Shown in pieces: positions 45,581-61,300 of a stretch of 64,000 nucleotides of DNA (the first letter of the stretch is position 1; each line of letters opens with the position of its first letter). Source of the stretch: Pseudoalteromonas luteoviolacea (GTDB lineage Bacteria; Pseudomonadota; Gammaproteobacteria; Enterobacterales; Alteromonadaceae); NCBI RefSeq assembly GCF_021654285.1, contig NZ_JAKFZS010000008.1, forward strand, positions 1 to 64,000. The letters are read 5' to 3'. The notes beneath the pieces were generated by a model, which had not been told where the DNA came from, did no database searches, and was given only the letters and a program-made list of their open reading frames with translations. Both the position numbers and the translations under genes were made by a program.

Positions 45581-46386
45581 AATACGTTAGGATCCCTGAA
45601 CTGACTTTCCAAATGTAGCATGTTTGAATAGATTACTTTTAGGCATGCTAATACTTGGTCTATTTCCAGCCTATTCCCCCTAAATATAGAGGCGCAATAT
45701 TACGTTTTCTATCACTCAACTAATGCCATCTTTATTACACCCTGCTCAGTACTGCTATTTATTCTTTCATTACCATTAAAGTTAAATTTAGTTAAAAAAT
45801 GGGTTTTTATTTTATATAAAGTGTTATTTTTTTCTTCTTTGTTCGGTTTTTTAGTGTTGTTCATAAGCTTTTATCTGATTTACTACTGTGTAATAAAGTG
45901 TAATAGAACTTACATATTAATATCGGTACATTGCACCAATTTTATTTCATAAATTGGCAGTAGAGTAGTTTCTTATTTGTTTCTAAAAGTGATTTTTATG
46001 TAAATTTATATGTATTCAGGTGTTTTTCATATTATTGATTTAAATGTAATTAAATTTAAAAGAGCCTCCATTTGAGTATATAATCTAGTTAACTTTATGT
46101 GCGGGTATACCATTGCTAAAAACTTTATAAAAAGAGTGATCTGATAAGTTCTATAAGCAGTATAAATCAAGTTTTGAATTTTTCTTGGTGTCTATTTATT
46201 AAATGTCTTGTTTAATAAATGTACTTCATTAAGTGTGTCGTCTTTATTTATACCGCTTCTTTAGTAATCACACTTTCTTTAACCTCATTAAAGTAAAGCG
46301 ATAATTAGTGACTGGTTTTTCCGGTTTTTAATTTGCCCTACACATGTCAACAGATAATGAATTGTAATTTTAAAATAGGTAGTTTG
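45581..46386. other. long AT-rich leader region before the adhesin gene
   Basis: 806 bp without an ORF of coding quality. It is very AT-rich, with many homopolymer runs. It is the largest gene-free gap in the window. It should hold the promoter of the adhesin and may hold several regulator sites (H-NS-type silencing is plausible in AT-rich DNA); none could be named. Confidence 0.6.
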
Positions 46387-49300
46387 ATGTCTATTAGTAG
46401 TAAATCAATTAATAAAAAAAGTAAGCTCAGTCGGCATATTCAAGCCGCACTGTTTGGTGGCGTTGCTCTGAATGCGGGGGTTGCAAGTTTTGGGGTTAGT
46501 GCGTGTATGCCCGGGGGAGATACATCACTGTGTGACTACAGTGGACCTGTTATAGAGCTCAGCACAGACAACGATGGGAATAACTATCTGTATTTAGAGG
46601 GAGAAGGAGCAGTCGCAATTTTAAAAGAGGTGTCCGTATCCGATAAAAGTACAATAAGTAAAATCGTCGTTACACTCGATAACCCACAAGAAGGCATAAG
46701 TGAAGGGTTGTCTTTGACTGCTGCTTCGCAAAACGCACTGAATGGTGTGGACAATGCTGAAGATATTGATTTGCAGCATACGATTGAAATATCTGGTGCA
46801 TGGGCTTCTACACAGCAAGTGGAGTCATTGCTTAAGTCTATAAAGTATGAGAATAAATCTTTTACACCTTTAGAAATAGATAGAAAAATAAAAGTCAAAC
46901 TTTACGATAGTGCTTACCAATCAGGTGAAGCTGACGCCATTTTTGAAATAGATGACATGCTCTCTGTTGACTCACTGGTTAACATCGGGACTATTCAGGT
47001 TGAGGAAGGAGGTAAATTTGCCATTACGTCAGATTTGATTCAACCAAAAAATGGCGATATGGGCATAATTGACGATTTAGAGATAACTGTCGCTTCACAA
47101 ACTCATAGAGATTTTACACAGCGTGACAGGTTCTTAAATGGTTCATTTATCGTTGATAAAAACGAAAATGATCAAGTGGTCAAGGGTTATGAGTTAATTG
47201 ATGACGATTACTATGCAGTCAAGTTAACTGATGCTGACACACACAATGTGTACTTTACCCACGATGGCTCTGAGCCCATTCAGGGCCAAGCTGTGTATCT
47301 TGCACTAGGGTTGTTGACTGACAAATATCAAACAGTTCAAATGAACAGTAACCGTACTATTATTCGAGTTCCTGTTGAAGTACTAAACGTCGATGATGCG
47401 CCTGCGTTTAGCGTTCGTGAGCCTGATATTACGGATACCAAACTTTCTTTAACACCAGCCATGCAGGATGCTAATGAACTAGTCATCAAACAATCGCCTG
47501 ATGGGAATATATTTGCGGCTTACTTTGTAAGTGGTGCCCGTTCAGTATACTTAGAGCAATTTGTAGATGGTCACTGGAAATATTTAACTTCCTTTAGCAC
47601 CGCTGATGAGTCTGTCACACAACTTACGGATGAAACAGGCTTACAAATGGACTTTGATGATGCAGCAAGCGTACATCTGGCATTTAACTTTGATAGCTCT
47701 GTTCAAGGTGAAGAAAAATATACAGTTAAGTTGGTTAAGTATTTACCTCAAACTGCACAAGTTGCATATGAGTATGCCAACATAGAAAATCTTAACGTGA
47801 AAGATGGCGTTTTCGGTTTTACGTTAGGAAGTGATGGCATACCCTATGTGGTTACCGTTGATAATACTTCATATCCAATGCAATACACCAAGATAAACAA
47901 ACTTGAACTTAATCAGGGTGTTTATATTTTGAATGAAGTGCTTAAAACCACTGAGGCCGTTTTTGCAAATAATACAGCTCAACTTTTGACTAGCTTATCT
48001 TTGGTTAAGGTGGACTCTGAGAACTTTAAGTATGCAGCAACAGGTGAAAGTCACTCCATCAGTCATTCTAACGTTCATAAAGTCTTCAAGGAAAATGGGC
48101 AATTTCTATCTGACCGTCTATTGGAAATGGGGCTAGATAAAGGTTCAATCGGGAAGCACTCTGCATATACGTTAGAGATTGCATCGCAGGAAAATTGTTC
48201 GAGCGACCCGCTAGCAACGCATGCATTAATTGAAGATAAATCTTCGAATGTCTTCAAATATCAATACAGTTACTGTCAGGAAAACGGAAGTAGGGCCTTT
48301 GCATCTAAGAATCTTTATAATGCTGTTGCCGCTTCTGCGACTTTAGCTGGTGACGCTGCTTATGTCACATATATAGGAGCGTTAAATGATCAGGGCATGT
48401 CACCAGTATATGTACTGAAATCAGAAGGGGACAGTTTTAGTCCTTTTTATGCATTTGATGTGCCCTTTAAAGTTGAAGCAGAGCCAACACTCAGTGTGTT
48501 TGATGATGGGAAGCTGACAATAATTGTTAAAGATGCACAAGATGGGGAAGCCTACTCTTATATAGTGGGAAAGCCAGCCCCAATTGATTGGAGTTCGACG
48601 CAAATTTCAGCGAATAGGCCTTCTAATATCCTTGCGAGCATACAAATCCAAGACCCTGATTCAGACCAATTATCTTTTGTTTTGAGTACAAATGATGAGA
48701 ACGTACCAGGATTTTTCAGTTTGCCCGGGGGAATTGAGAGAGATCTTGTTGATGAGCTAGAAATGACAGACAAAGGTTTGTCTATGAAAGGCTCAAAAGA
48801 ACAAATTAACTATCTTCTTACTAAGTTTATTTTTACCCCAAATGCGGATTATCAAGGTACGCCTCAATACACTTATACTGCTCAGGGCCTGCCAGACGGT
48901 GAGGCAACATCCGGCACGCTTGATTTAAATATTACCTCAGCAACAGACCTAGAGTCTTTATTCACCTCACCACCACTCAATATCATCGAAGGTGAGACGT
49001 CGCGTATTACGACGGATTTATTTGAGTATGAAGCAGGCAATGAAGGTGTCGTTAATGATGTGCGCTTTACCCTGGATAAAGACACTTTAGGTCCTTTAGT
49101 TGTCTATTACGACGTAGATATGAATGGAGAGTTATCGGAAGACGAAAAGTTAACAGAGGAGCTTATAAGTCAAGCTTGGTCGTATGAAGACATTAAAAGT
49201 AATCGTTATTACTTTGTTCATGATGGGTCTGAGTCGTTACTAGATTTATCTGTGACGATCAATATGTCATTGGTTGAAGGCTCCGGCTTCAGTGAGTCAC

Positions 49301-52300
49301 ATAGGCCAACTGGCACCTTGAAGCTGCCTGTGAAAGTCGAGCTTGTCGATGATGCACCGGTGATTGGCCAAAAAGAGCAACTTAGTGCAACAGAAATCCC
49401 TCTATCATATGATATGGAACTTGCTGCTGATCTTGTTATCGATAAATCGCAAGATGGGACTGCCTTTGCTGCTTTTTTTAACGCTTGGGAACAAAAGGTA
49501 TATTTACAGCAGTTTGTAGACGGAGATTGGCAGCAAAGAGCAACATTTAATACCTTGCCGAGTTCAGCGTATGAAGGTGACATGCTGCTGGGCTCAGTCA
49601 CCGAGGGTGATAAAGTTGCTGATACGTCTTTGCAAATGCTCTTCGATGAGACTGGTGCAATGCATCTGGCTTTTATCAGTAAAAGCTCTGACACTGATAC
49701 TGTTAGTATGAGCGAAACGGTGACCCTTATTAAATACGCCCCTGAGCGTAATGAAGTTGTTTATAATCTTGCTGATGCTGAAACGTTAAAAACGCATAAT
49801 GAGGCTTTTGCCTTAGCACTAGATGCTCAGGGTATACCTTATGTCATGGCTATGACGTCAAAGGACATAGATGAATCAAAACGTTATGTTACTTTTGTTA
49901 AGGTAAATGAGCAAAGTGGAAATTACTCTTTGAGGGAGATATATTCTTCAGATGAAAACTTGTTTTACGGCATTTCCGGTAAGGTAAATAATTCTTCAAT
50001 ACAGAAAAGTAAATTTTCGTTAGCTGTAGCTAATAGTACAGGATTACACTTTTACGCATATGGTGAGGGTGACGACTCTACAGTTCACGTTTTGATTGGC
50101 AGACTAGTTGAACAAAATGGTGTCTTTTCTATAGGGCCAACTCAATTCGACCGCGCAGAATATTATTACCCACAGGGTACAAATATAACAGGACAAGTTG
50201 CAACGCTAGGAAGCACTGAAGAACAGACTGGTATTCACGCGTTCCTTGCAGTTGGTTTTGAAACTCAATTTAATGACGTTAAATATGCTTCAATTTTTCC
50301 GTCTCCAATTGACATTAACTTAGAGTTTGAACCACTTGAACCGATTATGAGCAAGGTATTGCTTAATAACGAAACTGCTTATATTGTCGAGGTAGTTGAC
50401 TCTTCTAATGGTTCAAAAATCAAAATTAAACATGTGGCGGAAGAGCAATGGCAACCTTATTTTGAGTTTGAAGTACCATACCAAATAGACAGCGCACCTG
50501 AACTGAAGTTTTCTGACAGTAACGAACTGCTTATTACTTTGAAAAACTCTCGAGATATTGTTTCATATCTGTATTCAGTTGGTATTAAAACTGCCATTGA
50601 TTGGAGTGCTTCAGAGATAAGCGCCAACACACCGTCGAATATTCTTGCTGGCTTACAAATTCAAGATCCAGACTCTGAAGAAGCGGTATTTACCCTAACC
50701 ACTGACGACGCAAATCTACCGGGCACGTTTAGTTTACCTACTGATTTTGATAAAGGTGCGGCCATTGTTGAATTTACTCAAAATGGTAAAGGGATCAGGC
50801 TCAGCGGTCCGATTGAAGATATTAATCGTGTACTTGCGGCGCTGATATTCACGCCTAGCAGTCAATATGAAGGCACACCTAAATACACGTACACAGTGCA
50901 AGGCTCGTCAGGTGACACTGAGACCAACGGCGAATTTGACTTAAATATTATTTCGTATACTGACCTAGAGTCACTGTTTTCGTTATCAACGCTGAATGTA
51001 ATTGAAGGCGACAAAGCATTACTAGACCCGACACTAGTTCAGTTTACAGATCCTAATGCGCCTGTTTTAGACGACTTAACGTTTTCATTTAATGCGCAAT
51101 CTGTCCACTCTGGTGATATTTACCTTGATGCCAATGGAGATGGAAAGTTAAGTGACAGTGAGAGGTTAACTGAGCAGCAGCTGGCTACACAACGCGTTAT
51201 CAATGATATTGCCACCAAGAAATTCTATTTTGTACATGATGGTTCTGAATCTCTGATTGATTTTTCAATCTTGGTTGACGTGAGCTTGCGAGAAGGCTCA
51301 GTACATAGCCAGCGATACTCAAGCTCTGCGACGTTCACTTTGCCGGTAAAAGTCGAACTTGTGGATGACAAAATTGAGTTTGGTGCGCAAGGCAGTAATA
51401 TTACGACCTCAGAGATCCCACTGACAGACGAGATGCTAAACGCTGATCAGCTATTGATTAAGACAAGTCCATCTGGTGAGGTACATGTTATATATACTGA
51501 AGGTGTACAAACCGCCACAAAGCTATCCTGGCGTAAGCTTATTGATGGTGAGTGGCAGAATGTAGCTGATGATCAATTTCTTGGTAAGTCTTCGGGAGAA
51601 TTCCAATCAATATCTCCACAATTGCAATTTTCAGATGATGGCAGTGCATACCTAGTACACATACAGCATCATTCAAGCGATGAAAAGAGCTTGTCGATGA
51701 TCCATTATGATGCTAAGTCAGGCACTTCAAAGACATATCCGCTCTCCGTAGGTGCTGGTGAAGGCGTGCAGCAGGGTGATCTTCTTGCAAGTCAAACATA
51801 TGCCCTGACATTAGATGAAAATGGCACTCCGTACGTGATGTTCCACCGAGACAATCTCGAGTGGAGTAATCATGTTATTTATAAGTTCCAACAAAATGGT
51901 GATGAATTAGGCTGGGCTGAGTATCGTGATATTGAAGGTGACCTTCATTATATTTATGAGCCGGTAAATTCTATAGATACTTATTATTTACCGATACAAA
52001 GTCTCTCACTTGTGATTGATGCCCAGAGTGATGTTGCTTATTATGCAGCTAACATGTCCGGAGATAAATATTATACGGATCAAGCTTTGACACAAGGCGA
52101 AGCAAACTCGCTTCAGTGGAATAGAGCGATTGTTTTTAAAGATAATGGCGTTAGCTTAAATACCTTTAATGAGTTAGGAACATCTACTTGGAATGTCGGG
52201 CAAAATATGTCTGACTCTATTACTTCTATCCATGTTGAGCAAAAGAAAGACGCTTTAGGTAACATTGTTGGTCTGCATTCTGTTGTGGATACAGTTAGTA

Positions 52301-55300
52301 CGGGTAACGAGAATACACGTACTGTAGGTTACAATTATCAGCCTGCTGATGGTTCAGATCCGATAAAACTTGATCCTATCACCCTTTCTCGAGATACCAG
52401 TAACTTTGTTTTAGGTAAAGAAACGCCATATATTGTTGAGGTAACCCCGACTGATAATGGTGGCTCAAAGGTAGTTATTCAGCACGTGGTTGACGGCCAG
52501 TGGGAAGTATATCAGCAATATGAAGTCCCATTCGCAGTCAATAAAACACCTGAACTAGAAATATCAGGCACTAACCAGTTAATTGTAAGCGTTGAAGGTG
52601 ATAATGCGGGTGAAACTCATGTCGCTATCACAAAAGACGAGCCAACAAATTGGGCGGTGACGCCGATTAATGCGACCAAACCTGCACAGTTTTTTAAAGA
52701 CTTTGCCCTAAAAGACGACGATGCAGATGAAGTTACCTTTAGTGTAAATACAAATGTAGACGGCTTACCAGGTGTGTTTAGCCTACCAGAAGATTTTGAC
52801 CCTGGCACTGCAAGCATTGACTTTGGCGACCCTGACAGTGCTGAATACGGTAAAGAAGTTACCATCACGGGTACTGTTGAAGATGTAAATCGCTTAATTG
52901 CCGCGCTGACCTTTACACCAAAAGATGGCTATGAAGGCAAGCCTCAATATAGCTACTCTTTACAAAGTAACACCGATGATGAGCCGCTTACGAGCAACTT
53001 TGATTTAAATATCACGGACGTCAATACTGCGCCAACGCGTGTGGTTAATAAGCCGATATATGTTTTGCCTGAGCGCGAAGGCCATACACAGATCACAATA
53101 GAACGCCTCAAAGCGACTGATCCAGATGACAACGATGCGGGTATTTTTTACGAAATTGTAGAGTTGCCTGAAAGTGGCTTATTGCGCCTTACTCACTCAG
53201 ATGGCGGTTCAGGTTTAGTGGAAACTGAGTTACAAGTAGGTGGCAGTTTTAGCCAGCTTGACCTGATGGACAACGAGGCGGGTAGTAAACTTGAGTATAT
53301 TGTCGAAAATGGCATTAGAGCAGGGGCGTTTAAACTACAGCTGATCGATGGTGGTGAGGATGGTGTTCAACCAAGTGAACCGTTCATTGTATCCTTGGTG
53401 GATACCAAGCCAACTGTGTCATTGAGCCAAACAGACATCAATCTTTCTGCATTACTGTATGAAAATGCCTTTACCACTATTGAGGCCCTTGAGTTTGATG
53501 AACAAAGCGTTACTTTTGAACTATATGAGGTGATTGATGGCATATGTAAGACAGATGTATTCGCTGGTATTTACCTTGATGGTAATGCACTGAAAGCTGA
53601 TGACTTGTTTAATGCCGGTGCCCTTGAAATCTGTGTTGTAGCCAAAGACGATATCTGGGAAGTGAAGCAAGTCTTTACCCTTAACCTTGAAGATAACTTG
53701 CCTGTAGAGGCACCTTCGATGCCGGATTTAAGTTCAACTTGGGATAAAGGCGTCAGTGATTATGACAATATTACTAATAGTCATTTCCTTCAATTCACAG
53801 GCAGTGCAGAGCCAAATACTCGTGTCACTCTAATAAGTGATATAGACGGTGAATTAGGCAGCATTTATGTAGGTGCGGATGGTAAATGGGTTATTGCAAC
53901 AAATGCAGTAGAAACAAATGGCTCTCATGAGATCACGGCTGTGGCTAAAAAAGGAAATATCACCAGTCTTGCTTCTGTGCCGTTAGTACTTATTTTTGAT
54001 AACATCGTTCCGCCATATTCGGACGGCAATTTTACACAGATGTCAAAAGGCAGCCAGTCTCTTGCCAATACAAATCATGTTTCTCGAGTCAGCAAACCAA
54101 CTTATATAGGGGTAGCACAAGGATTCGATTTTGTAAGTGTATACATAACTGCAGAAGACGGCTCTGCTAAATCATTTAATGAAATTAGTGTTAGTGAAAA
54201 CGGTTCGTGGACATTTACGTGCCCTGAAGAATTACCAGATGGAAGCTATACAATCACTTTCAACGGACTTGATCATGCAGGTAACCAAACCTCATTATCG
54301 AGTAGGGTGCTTTATGTTGACACTGATGCGAATGACACGCCTACGATATTCAATTGGCTAGGTGAAGACGGTTATATCAACGCGAGTGAGCTGAATACAT
54401 ATCAAATATCAGGGTCAAGTACGCATACCTTTAGCTCAGAAGATAGTTTACTTGCAACTGTGCAAATTGGGCAGAAAAGTATCGAACAGTCAGGCATGTT
54501 TAATAATCCAACCTGGTCAATTGGCCAATTTGGAATAAATAGTGCTCAATTTACAAACGAGACAGAGTTTAAGCTGACGTTACAAGCTGCGGATATACAT
54601 GGTAATACATCTGAGCCTGTAGTGCGCATTGCTAAACTAGATGTTGTGAGCCCGTCTGTTGTAATTGAGGCACCTCAGTCGTTGGCAGGTGTCAATGAGC
54701 CTGTTAGATTGTTGTTCTCATTTAGTGAGCCTGTTGCGTCATTTACACGCGATATGATCAGCTTACAAGACAATAAAGGGACATTGGGGCCTGTTGTTAA
54801 GCACAGTAGCACCAGCTACTCTGCGATATATACCCCAGCAGCTGGGCATACTGGCCAAGAAGAATTCAAGATTAGTGCTGGTCATTATTTTGATATTGCT
54901 GGCAACCAAGGCCAATCAGCATCATTTAAACTCGACATTGATACTACCGCGCCAAGCATGCAATCTGTGAATTTAAGCAGTGGCACTTATAATATTCAAA
55001 ACCAAGCGCAAGCGAGTTTTAGCTTTGTGGGTGCAGAAGTCGGCGCGACTTATCGCTACACGTTAATTAGCTCAGGTGGCGGCACAATCTCTGAGTCAGG
55101 CACCATTGAGCAAGCAAATCAAAAAGTGACATTTACAGACTTTGCCAGCTTAAAAGATGGTGATTTAACACTGAATGTTACTTTGACCGATATTGCTGGT
55201 AATACATCAGTTGCGTCAAATGCAGCAACGCTAGACACAGTATCGCCAGAAATACTGAGCTTAACGTCTAATGATATGGCACTGAAGCAAGGTGACGAAG

Positions 55301-58300
55301 CGCTTATTACAGTCACGCTAAGTGAAGCGGTCGAAGCATTATCTAAGTCACAATTTGGTGTAACGAACGGTAAATTGTCTGATTTTAAAGCCCTAAGCTC
55401 AACCACTTATCAGGTTAAACTGACTCCAAGTGAGAATGTAGATGGTGAAGTACAACTATTTATCACCGCAGGCAGCATAAAAGACGCTGCGGGTAATACC
55501 AACTCAGAAGCTAAGTCACTGTCTATTTCGACTGATACAAGCGTACCGACAGGTCAAAGCGTTACTATTGATCAAGCAGAGATCAATGAAGACAATGACA
55601 CGGCCTTGAGCTTTACTTTAAGAGGCTTGGAAGGCTCTGGCTTGATCACTTATCACATTAGCGACGGCAGTAATTCAATAGGCAGTACTTCGCCAATTGC
55701 AATTACTGGTACAACGCAGGTGATTTCGGGTATTGATGTATCTAGCTTGGCTGAAGGCAAGTTGTTCTTAAATGTTGTTGTTTTAGATGATGCATACAAT
55801 GCCGCAGAGGCCATTACTGCAAGCGTTATCAAAGCATATAACGTTGCGCCAACATTAACAGGCACGCCAGCATCGACAATTAATGAAGATTCAGAGTTTG
55901 TGTTTGAACCACTTCTTAATGACCCAGATACAGACAATGAGCATGTATTTACCATTAACCAAACCCTACCGTGGGCAACATTTGATGCTCAAACAGGTAA
56001 ATTGAGTGGTAAGCCAACAGATGAGCATGTCGGTACATACGATAACATTCAAATCACAGTGAATGATGGCCGCGAAACGTTTACGTTGCCTGCATTTAGC
56101 GTTGAAGTTGTTAACACTAACGATGCGCCAGTGGCACAGAACTTGGCATTCGACCTAAATGAAGCAGAACAACTCATTGTTGCTAAAGCGCAAGGTTTGA
56201 TTGATACCGCTACGGATGACGATATTGATAGTGGCGATGTGTTAAAAGCCATTATTGTCAATGAGCCGCAGTTTGGTGCGCTTGTACTGAATGACGATGG
56301 TAGCTTTACGTACAGTCATGATGGTAGTGAAAACCATAGCGATAGCTTTGCTTATCAAATTGAAGATGCTAGTGGAGCACGCTCTGAATTGCGCACTGTG
56401 TCTTTAAATATGAACGCGCAAGCTGATGCGCCGGTAGCAGTGGATGACTTTGCTCAAACACTTGAAGACACACAAATCATAGTCAAGTTATTAACTAATG
56501 ACAGTGATGCTGAAAATGACATGGTTGCTTCGTCTGCGGCGGTTGTTGTTGAGCCTAAGCTGGGTAGTTATAGCATTGAAAATGGCATTGTTACTTATAC
56601 GCCAAACCTCAATGCCACAGGTCAAGATAGCTTAACTTACACGGTGAAGGACTTAGCGGGTAACACATCTACACAAGCCACGCTGATCATAGATATTACG
56701 CCTGTAAACGATAAACCAGTTGCCAAAGCATTTGATTTATTGGTTACAGAAGATACGGCGAGTGACAGTATAGACCTTCGTAGCAAGTCTGAAGACGTTG
56801 AAGACACTAACCCAACAGGTGCTATTGCATTAACTGCTACCCCGACGAAAGGTTTTGTCACCCTAGACCAACAGACTGGAAGCTTAGTCTACACACCAAA
56901 TGCAGATGCCATCGGCAGCGATTCATTTAGCTATACAATAGCGGATAGTGATGGCCTGATCTCAGAGCCTGCAAACGTGACTGTGAATATTGGTGCAGTG
57001 AACGATCGTCCTGTCGTGGGTAACGATACTTTGGCCATGACAGAGGATGAAGTGGCGACGCTTAATATTCTTGCTAATGACTCTGATGTTGAAGATCAAG
57101 GTTTTAACGCTGCAAATGTCATGCTAGAGGATAAAGGCACGGGCGCAGGTGTATACGATATGGCTGATGTTGCAGTACTTGCGGATGGCACATTAGAGTT
57201 AACACCAAAGCAAGATGCCAATGGTCGCTTTAGCTTTACTTATACATTGGTAGACAGCGAACAGTTGAGTTCTGAGTCGGCAACAGTGACAGTTGATATT
57301 ACGCCTGTTAATGACGCACCAGTTGCGCTAAATAATACGGCTGAGTTGTTTGAAGAAGGCTCACATGAAGTTAATGTATTAGGTAACGACAGTGATGTTG
57401 ATAAAGGCGATACCTTAGATCTGTCAAGTGTTAGCGTTGTTAAGCAACCTCTAAATGGTCAAGTGAGTGTGACAGGTACGGGCGCCATTGTGTATGTACC
57501 AAATACCAACTTTAATGGTGATGATGCATTTACCTATACAGTAAGAGATGCGGCAGGTGCACTTTCTAATGAAGCAACTGTCACGATGACAGTGAAGCCG
57601 CTGAATGATGCACCAGTTGCACAAAGTCAAAGCGTGTCTTTAGCAGAAGATGGGTCATTATTGATCACACTTGCTGCCACTGATATTGATGGTGATGAAC
57701 TGAGCTATCAAATTGTTAGCAGTACCGTATCTGGTTCATTGACACAACAAAGTGTAAATACATGGACTTATGCGCCAAATGCGAACTTCAATGGCCAAGA
57801 TAGTCTGCAGTTTATTGCCTTTGATGGTCAAGTTGAGTCGGAGCCAGCGCAGGTTACTATAGCGGTAGATGCAGCGAACGATGTCCCTGAAATATCGGGA
57901 GCCCCAGCTACTAGTGTTGATCAAGACGTTGCTTATTCATTTACACCACAAGCAACCGATTTAGATGAAGACTCGCTTACTTTCCGTGTGTCTAATCTGC
58001 CTGTTTGGGCAAGCTTTGACGTGCAATCAGGTACTCTCAGTGGTACACCGGGCCGAGATGATGTGGGCTCGTATAGAGATATTGTGATCACAGTATCAGA
58101 CGGAGAGTTGACAGCTTCTCTAAGCCCATTTGCCATTGAAGTTGGCTATGTAAACGCGAAGCCTATTGCACAGGGTATGGATGTCTTTGTAAATGAAGAC
58201 TCTTCGGTCAGCTTCAGTGCCCCGGTATCAGATGCAGATCAAGATAGCTTAAGTATTAGTATTACTGAGCAGCCTAGTTTCGGGTCGTTAACCGTTCAAG

Positions 58301-61300
58301 GGCAGTTATTTACTTATATTCCGGGTGTAAACTTTAATGGTTCTGATGGCTTTAGCTATGTCGTAAATGACGGTGCTGAAGACTCGGTCGCTGCACAAGT
58401 GGCTATCTCGGTTAATCCACTTAATGATGCGCCAGTTGCACAAAATGACGCGTTTACATTTAACACAGTATCATCTTCATACACGCTAGATGTACTGACA
58501 AATGACACAGATGTTGATGCAGGCGATGTACTGAGCTTAGTTGGTGCAAGTGCATCAATTGGTAGTGTGACGATTGAAAATGGCCAATTGGTTTATCAAC
58601 CTCAGGCCACAGTTCAAGATACAGCCGTGATCACTTATATGATTGCTGATCCGCAAGGTGAACAGTCAAGCGCAACTGCAACGGTAGATATTGTTAATAA
58701 TGCTGCTGGTTCTGTAGGCCAATTAACCTTGACTACGCCGCAGGACAAGGCCGTTGATGCAACAGGGTTATTTACTAAGGTTGACTTAGGTAGTGCGACA
58801 GCAACAGATGGCAATGGCAATCCTATTGCGGTTTCGCTGGTGGACGGCATAACTGTATTTGCACCAGGTTTACACCATGTTTATTGGAAAGCCACTGACA
58901 GTAATGCACAGTCAATCGTTAAAAAGCAAACTCTAACAGTTAATCCGCTTATTTCTTTGAGCAAAGACAGCCAAATTGCTGAAGAGCACACACATACGGT
59001 TAAGGTATTCTTGAATGGTGAAGCCCCTTCTTATCCGGTGACTGTACCTTATACCATTTCAGGTACGGCTGATGGCAACGACCATGATTTAATTGATGGT
59101 GAAGTCATTATTAACGAGGGCAATGAAGGAGTAATTCGCTTTAATGTGTTTGGTGATGGTGTAGTAGAGGGTAATGAAACCATAGTGATTACCCTTGCTG
59201 ATACACTAAACCGAGGTGCAAAATTTGCCAGTACGGTGACGATTGTTGAAGAGAATGTTGCACCAGCATTGGCGTTTGAAACAGTACAAAGTGGCGAGTC
59301 TCGCTCTTTGGTTGTTCAAAGTGGTGGCTTAGTGCAAGTCAAAGCAAGTGCGACTGATGCAAACCCGCTAGATACAGTGACATTTAGCTGGGTGGCGGAA
59401 GATCAGCAGCTTGGCAATTTGAGTACGGCGGCAGATGTGTTTGAGCTTGATCCTAAGGGGTTAAATGCGGGCATTTATAAGTTAAGCGTCACAGCAAGTG
59501 ATGATGGAGTGCCAAGTTTATCTTCGACTGTAGATGTGTATCTTGAAGTGGTTGAAAGCTTGCCTGAGTTAGGTATTGAAGACAGTGATGGTGACTTGAT
59601 CCCTGACTCGCAAGAGGGTTTTGCTGACACTGATAACGATGGTATTCCTGATTATTTAGATGCGAACAGTGACTGTAATGTTATTCCTGGACAAATCAAA
59701 GATCCAAATCAATTCCTCGTTGAGGGTGAGCCGGGTGTCTGCTTGCGTAAAGGGGTAACGGTTGCTCAAAATAGTACAGGTGGCGCACAACTTTTAGAAA
59801 GTGAACTACCTGCTGATGCTGAAGCAACAAACATTGGCGGCCTATTTGACTTTATTGCGACTGGTTTGCCAAAAGAGGGAGACGTTTATGGGATTGTAAT
59901 CCCGCAGCGTAAACCAATCCCTGTGAATGCGATTTATCGTAAATATCGCAATGGCGAGTGGATAAACTTTGCAGTTACTGATCAAGATAAAATCTTATCA
60001 GCGGCAGGAGAGCCAGGCTACTGTCCACCTCCAGGTAGCAGTGAGTGGCGAGATGGTCTAAATGAAGGCGATTGGTGTGTTCAGTTGAAGATTGTCGATG
60101 GCGGCCCGAATGATGACGATGGTATTGCCAACCGTAGCATTGTGGACCCAGGCGGTATTGCTGTTCTAGCGAGCGACAATACACTACCTCTAGCGCAAGC
60201 TGATTCACTGACAATTGGAGTGTCTGAATCTGTCTTTATCGATGTATTGAGTAACGACACTGATGCAGACGGCGATGTACTGACAATTACTGGTGTAAGT
60301 GTTGATTTTGGTGAGGTTGAAGTTATCGATAACCAGCTAAAATATACACCGCCAATGAACTTTGTAGGTACAGCTAGCATTACATATAGTATTGCGGATG
60401 GAAAAGGCGGCACGGCAAGTAGCACAGTAACCGTAGAATTGGTTGTTAACAATGCGCCAGTAACTACGCCTGATTCAGCAAACACAACGGATAAATCTAG
60501 CCTTATCATCGATGTTTTATCAAATGATACGGATCCAGATGGAGATGTGTTGACATTAGTCAGTGCACAAGCAAACCAGGGTAAAGCCACTGTCAATAGT
60601 GACGGTACGCTCAGTTATGAGCCACAACTAGGGTTTACAGGTGAAGATGTGGTGACATACGTGGTGAAAGACAGTAAAGGCGCTACAAGCGAAGGGATTG
60701 TTAAAGTGTCGGTAACGGCGCACCAGAGTGTATCGGCGCAGAATACATCATCTGGTAGCTTAGGCGGTTTGTTAGTTGTGATGATTTCGGCTCTGGTTAT
60801 ACGTCGTCGCTCAAGCAAGTTGCCTGCTTATGCGCTTATCACAACGGCATGTGTTATGAGCTCGAGTGCAGCTGCACAGCAATGGCGTGTTCAAGGCACA
60901 CTAGGACAAGCTGAAGTCAGTGCTGATTTCAGTGCGTTACCTACAAGCACACAAATCACTAATATCGATAACAGCAGTCAATCGCTCTCAGTAGGCGCGT
61001 TTTTCCAACTTATGCCAAGCTGGAATATTGGTATGCGTTACATCGATTTAGGGCAGGGCAGAGTCAACTTCAGTGATAGCACAGTGAACCCAGATAGCTG
61101 GCAAAAAACGGTTTCTCGTGTTGCACCTGTGCTACCTGAGGGCTTTGCTTTGCAAACTGGCTTAGAGGTATTTAAGCATAACAAGTTGCACGCAGAGCTG
61201 TTCTTAGGCGCTTATGGGTGGGATTACAGTATTGAAAGTAAAACCAATACTCGTAGTTACACCGAATATAAGCAAAAAGGCACCAGTGCTTATATTGGCA

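Noticed and set aside
46333..46386. TTG start extending the adhesin by 18 residues
   Set aside because: No ribosome binding site before the TTG; the ATG at 46387 with AGG upstream places the signal segment normally.
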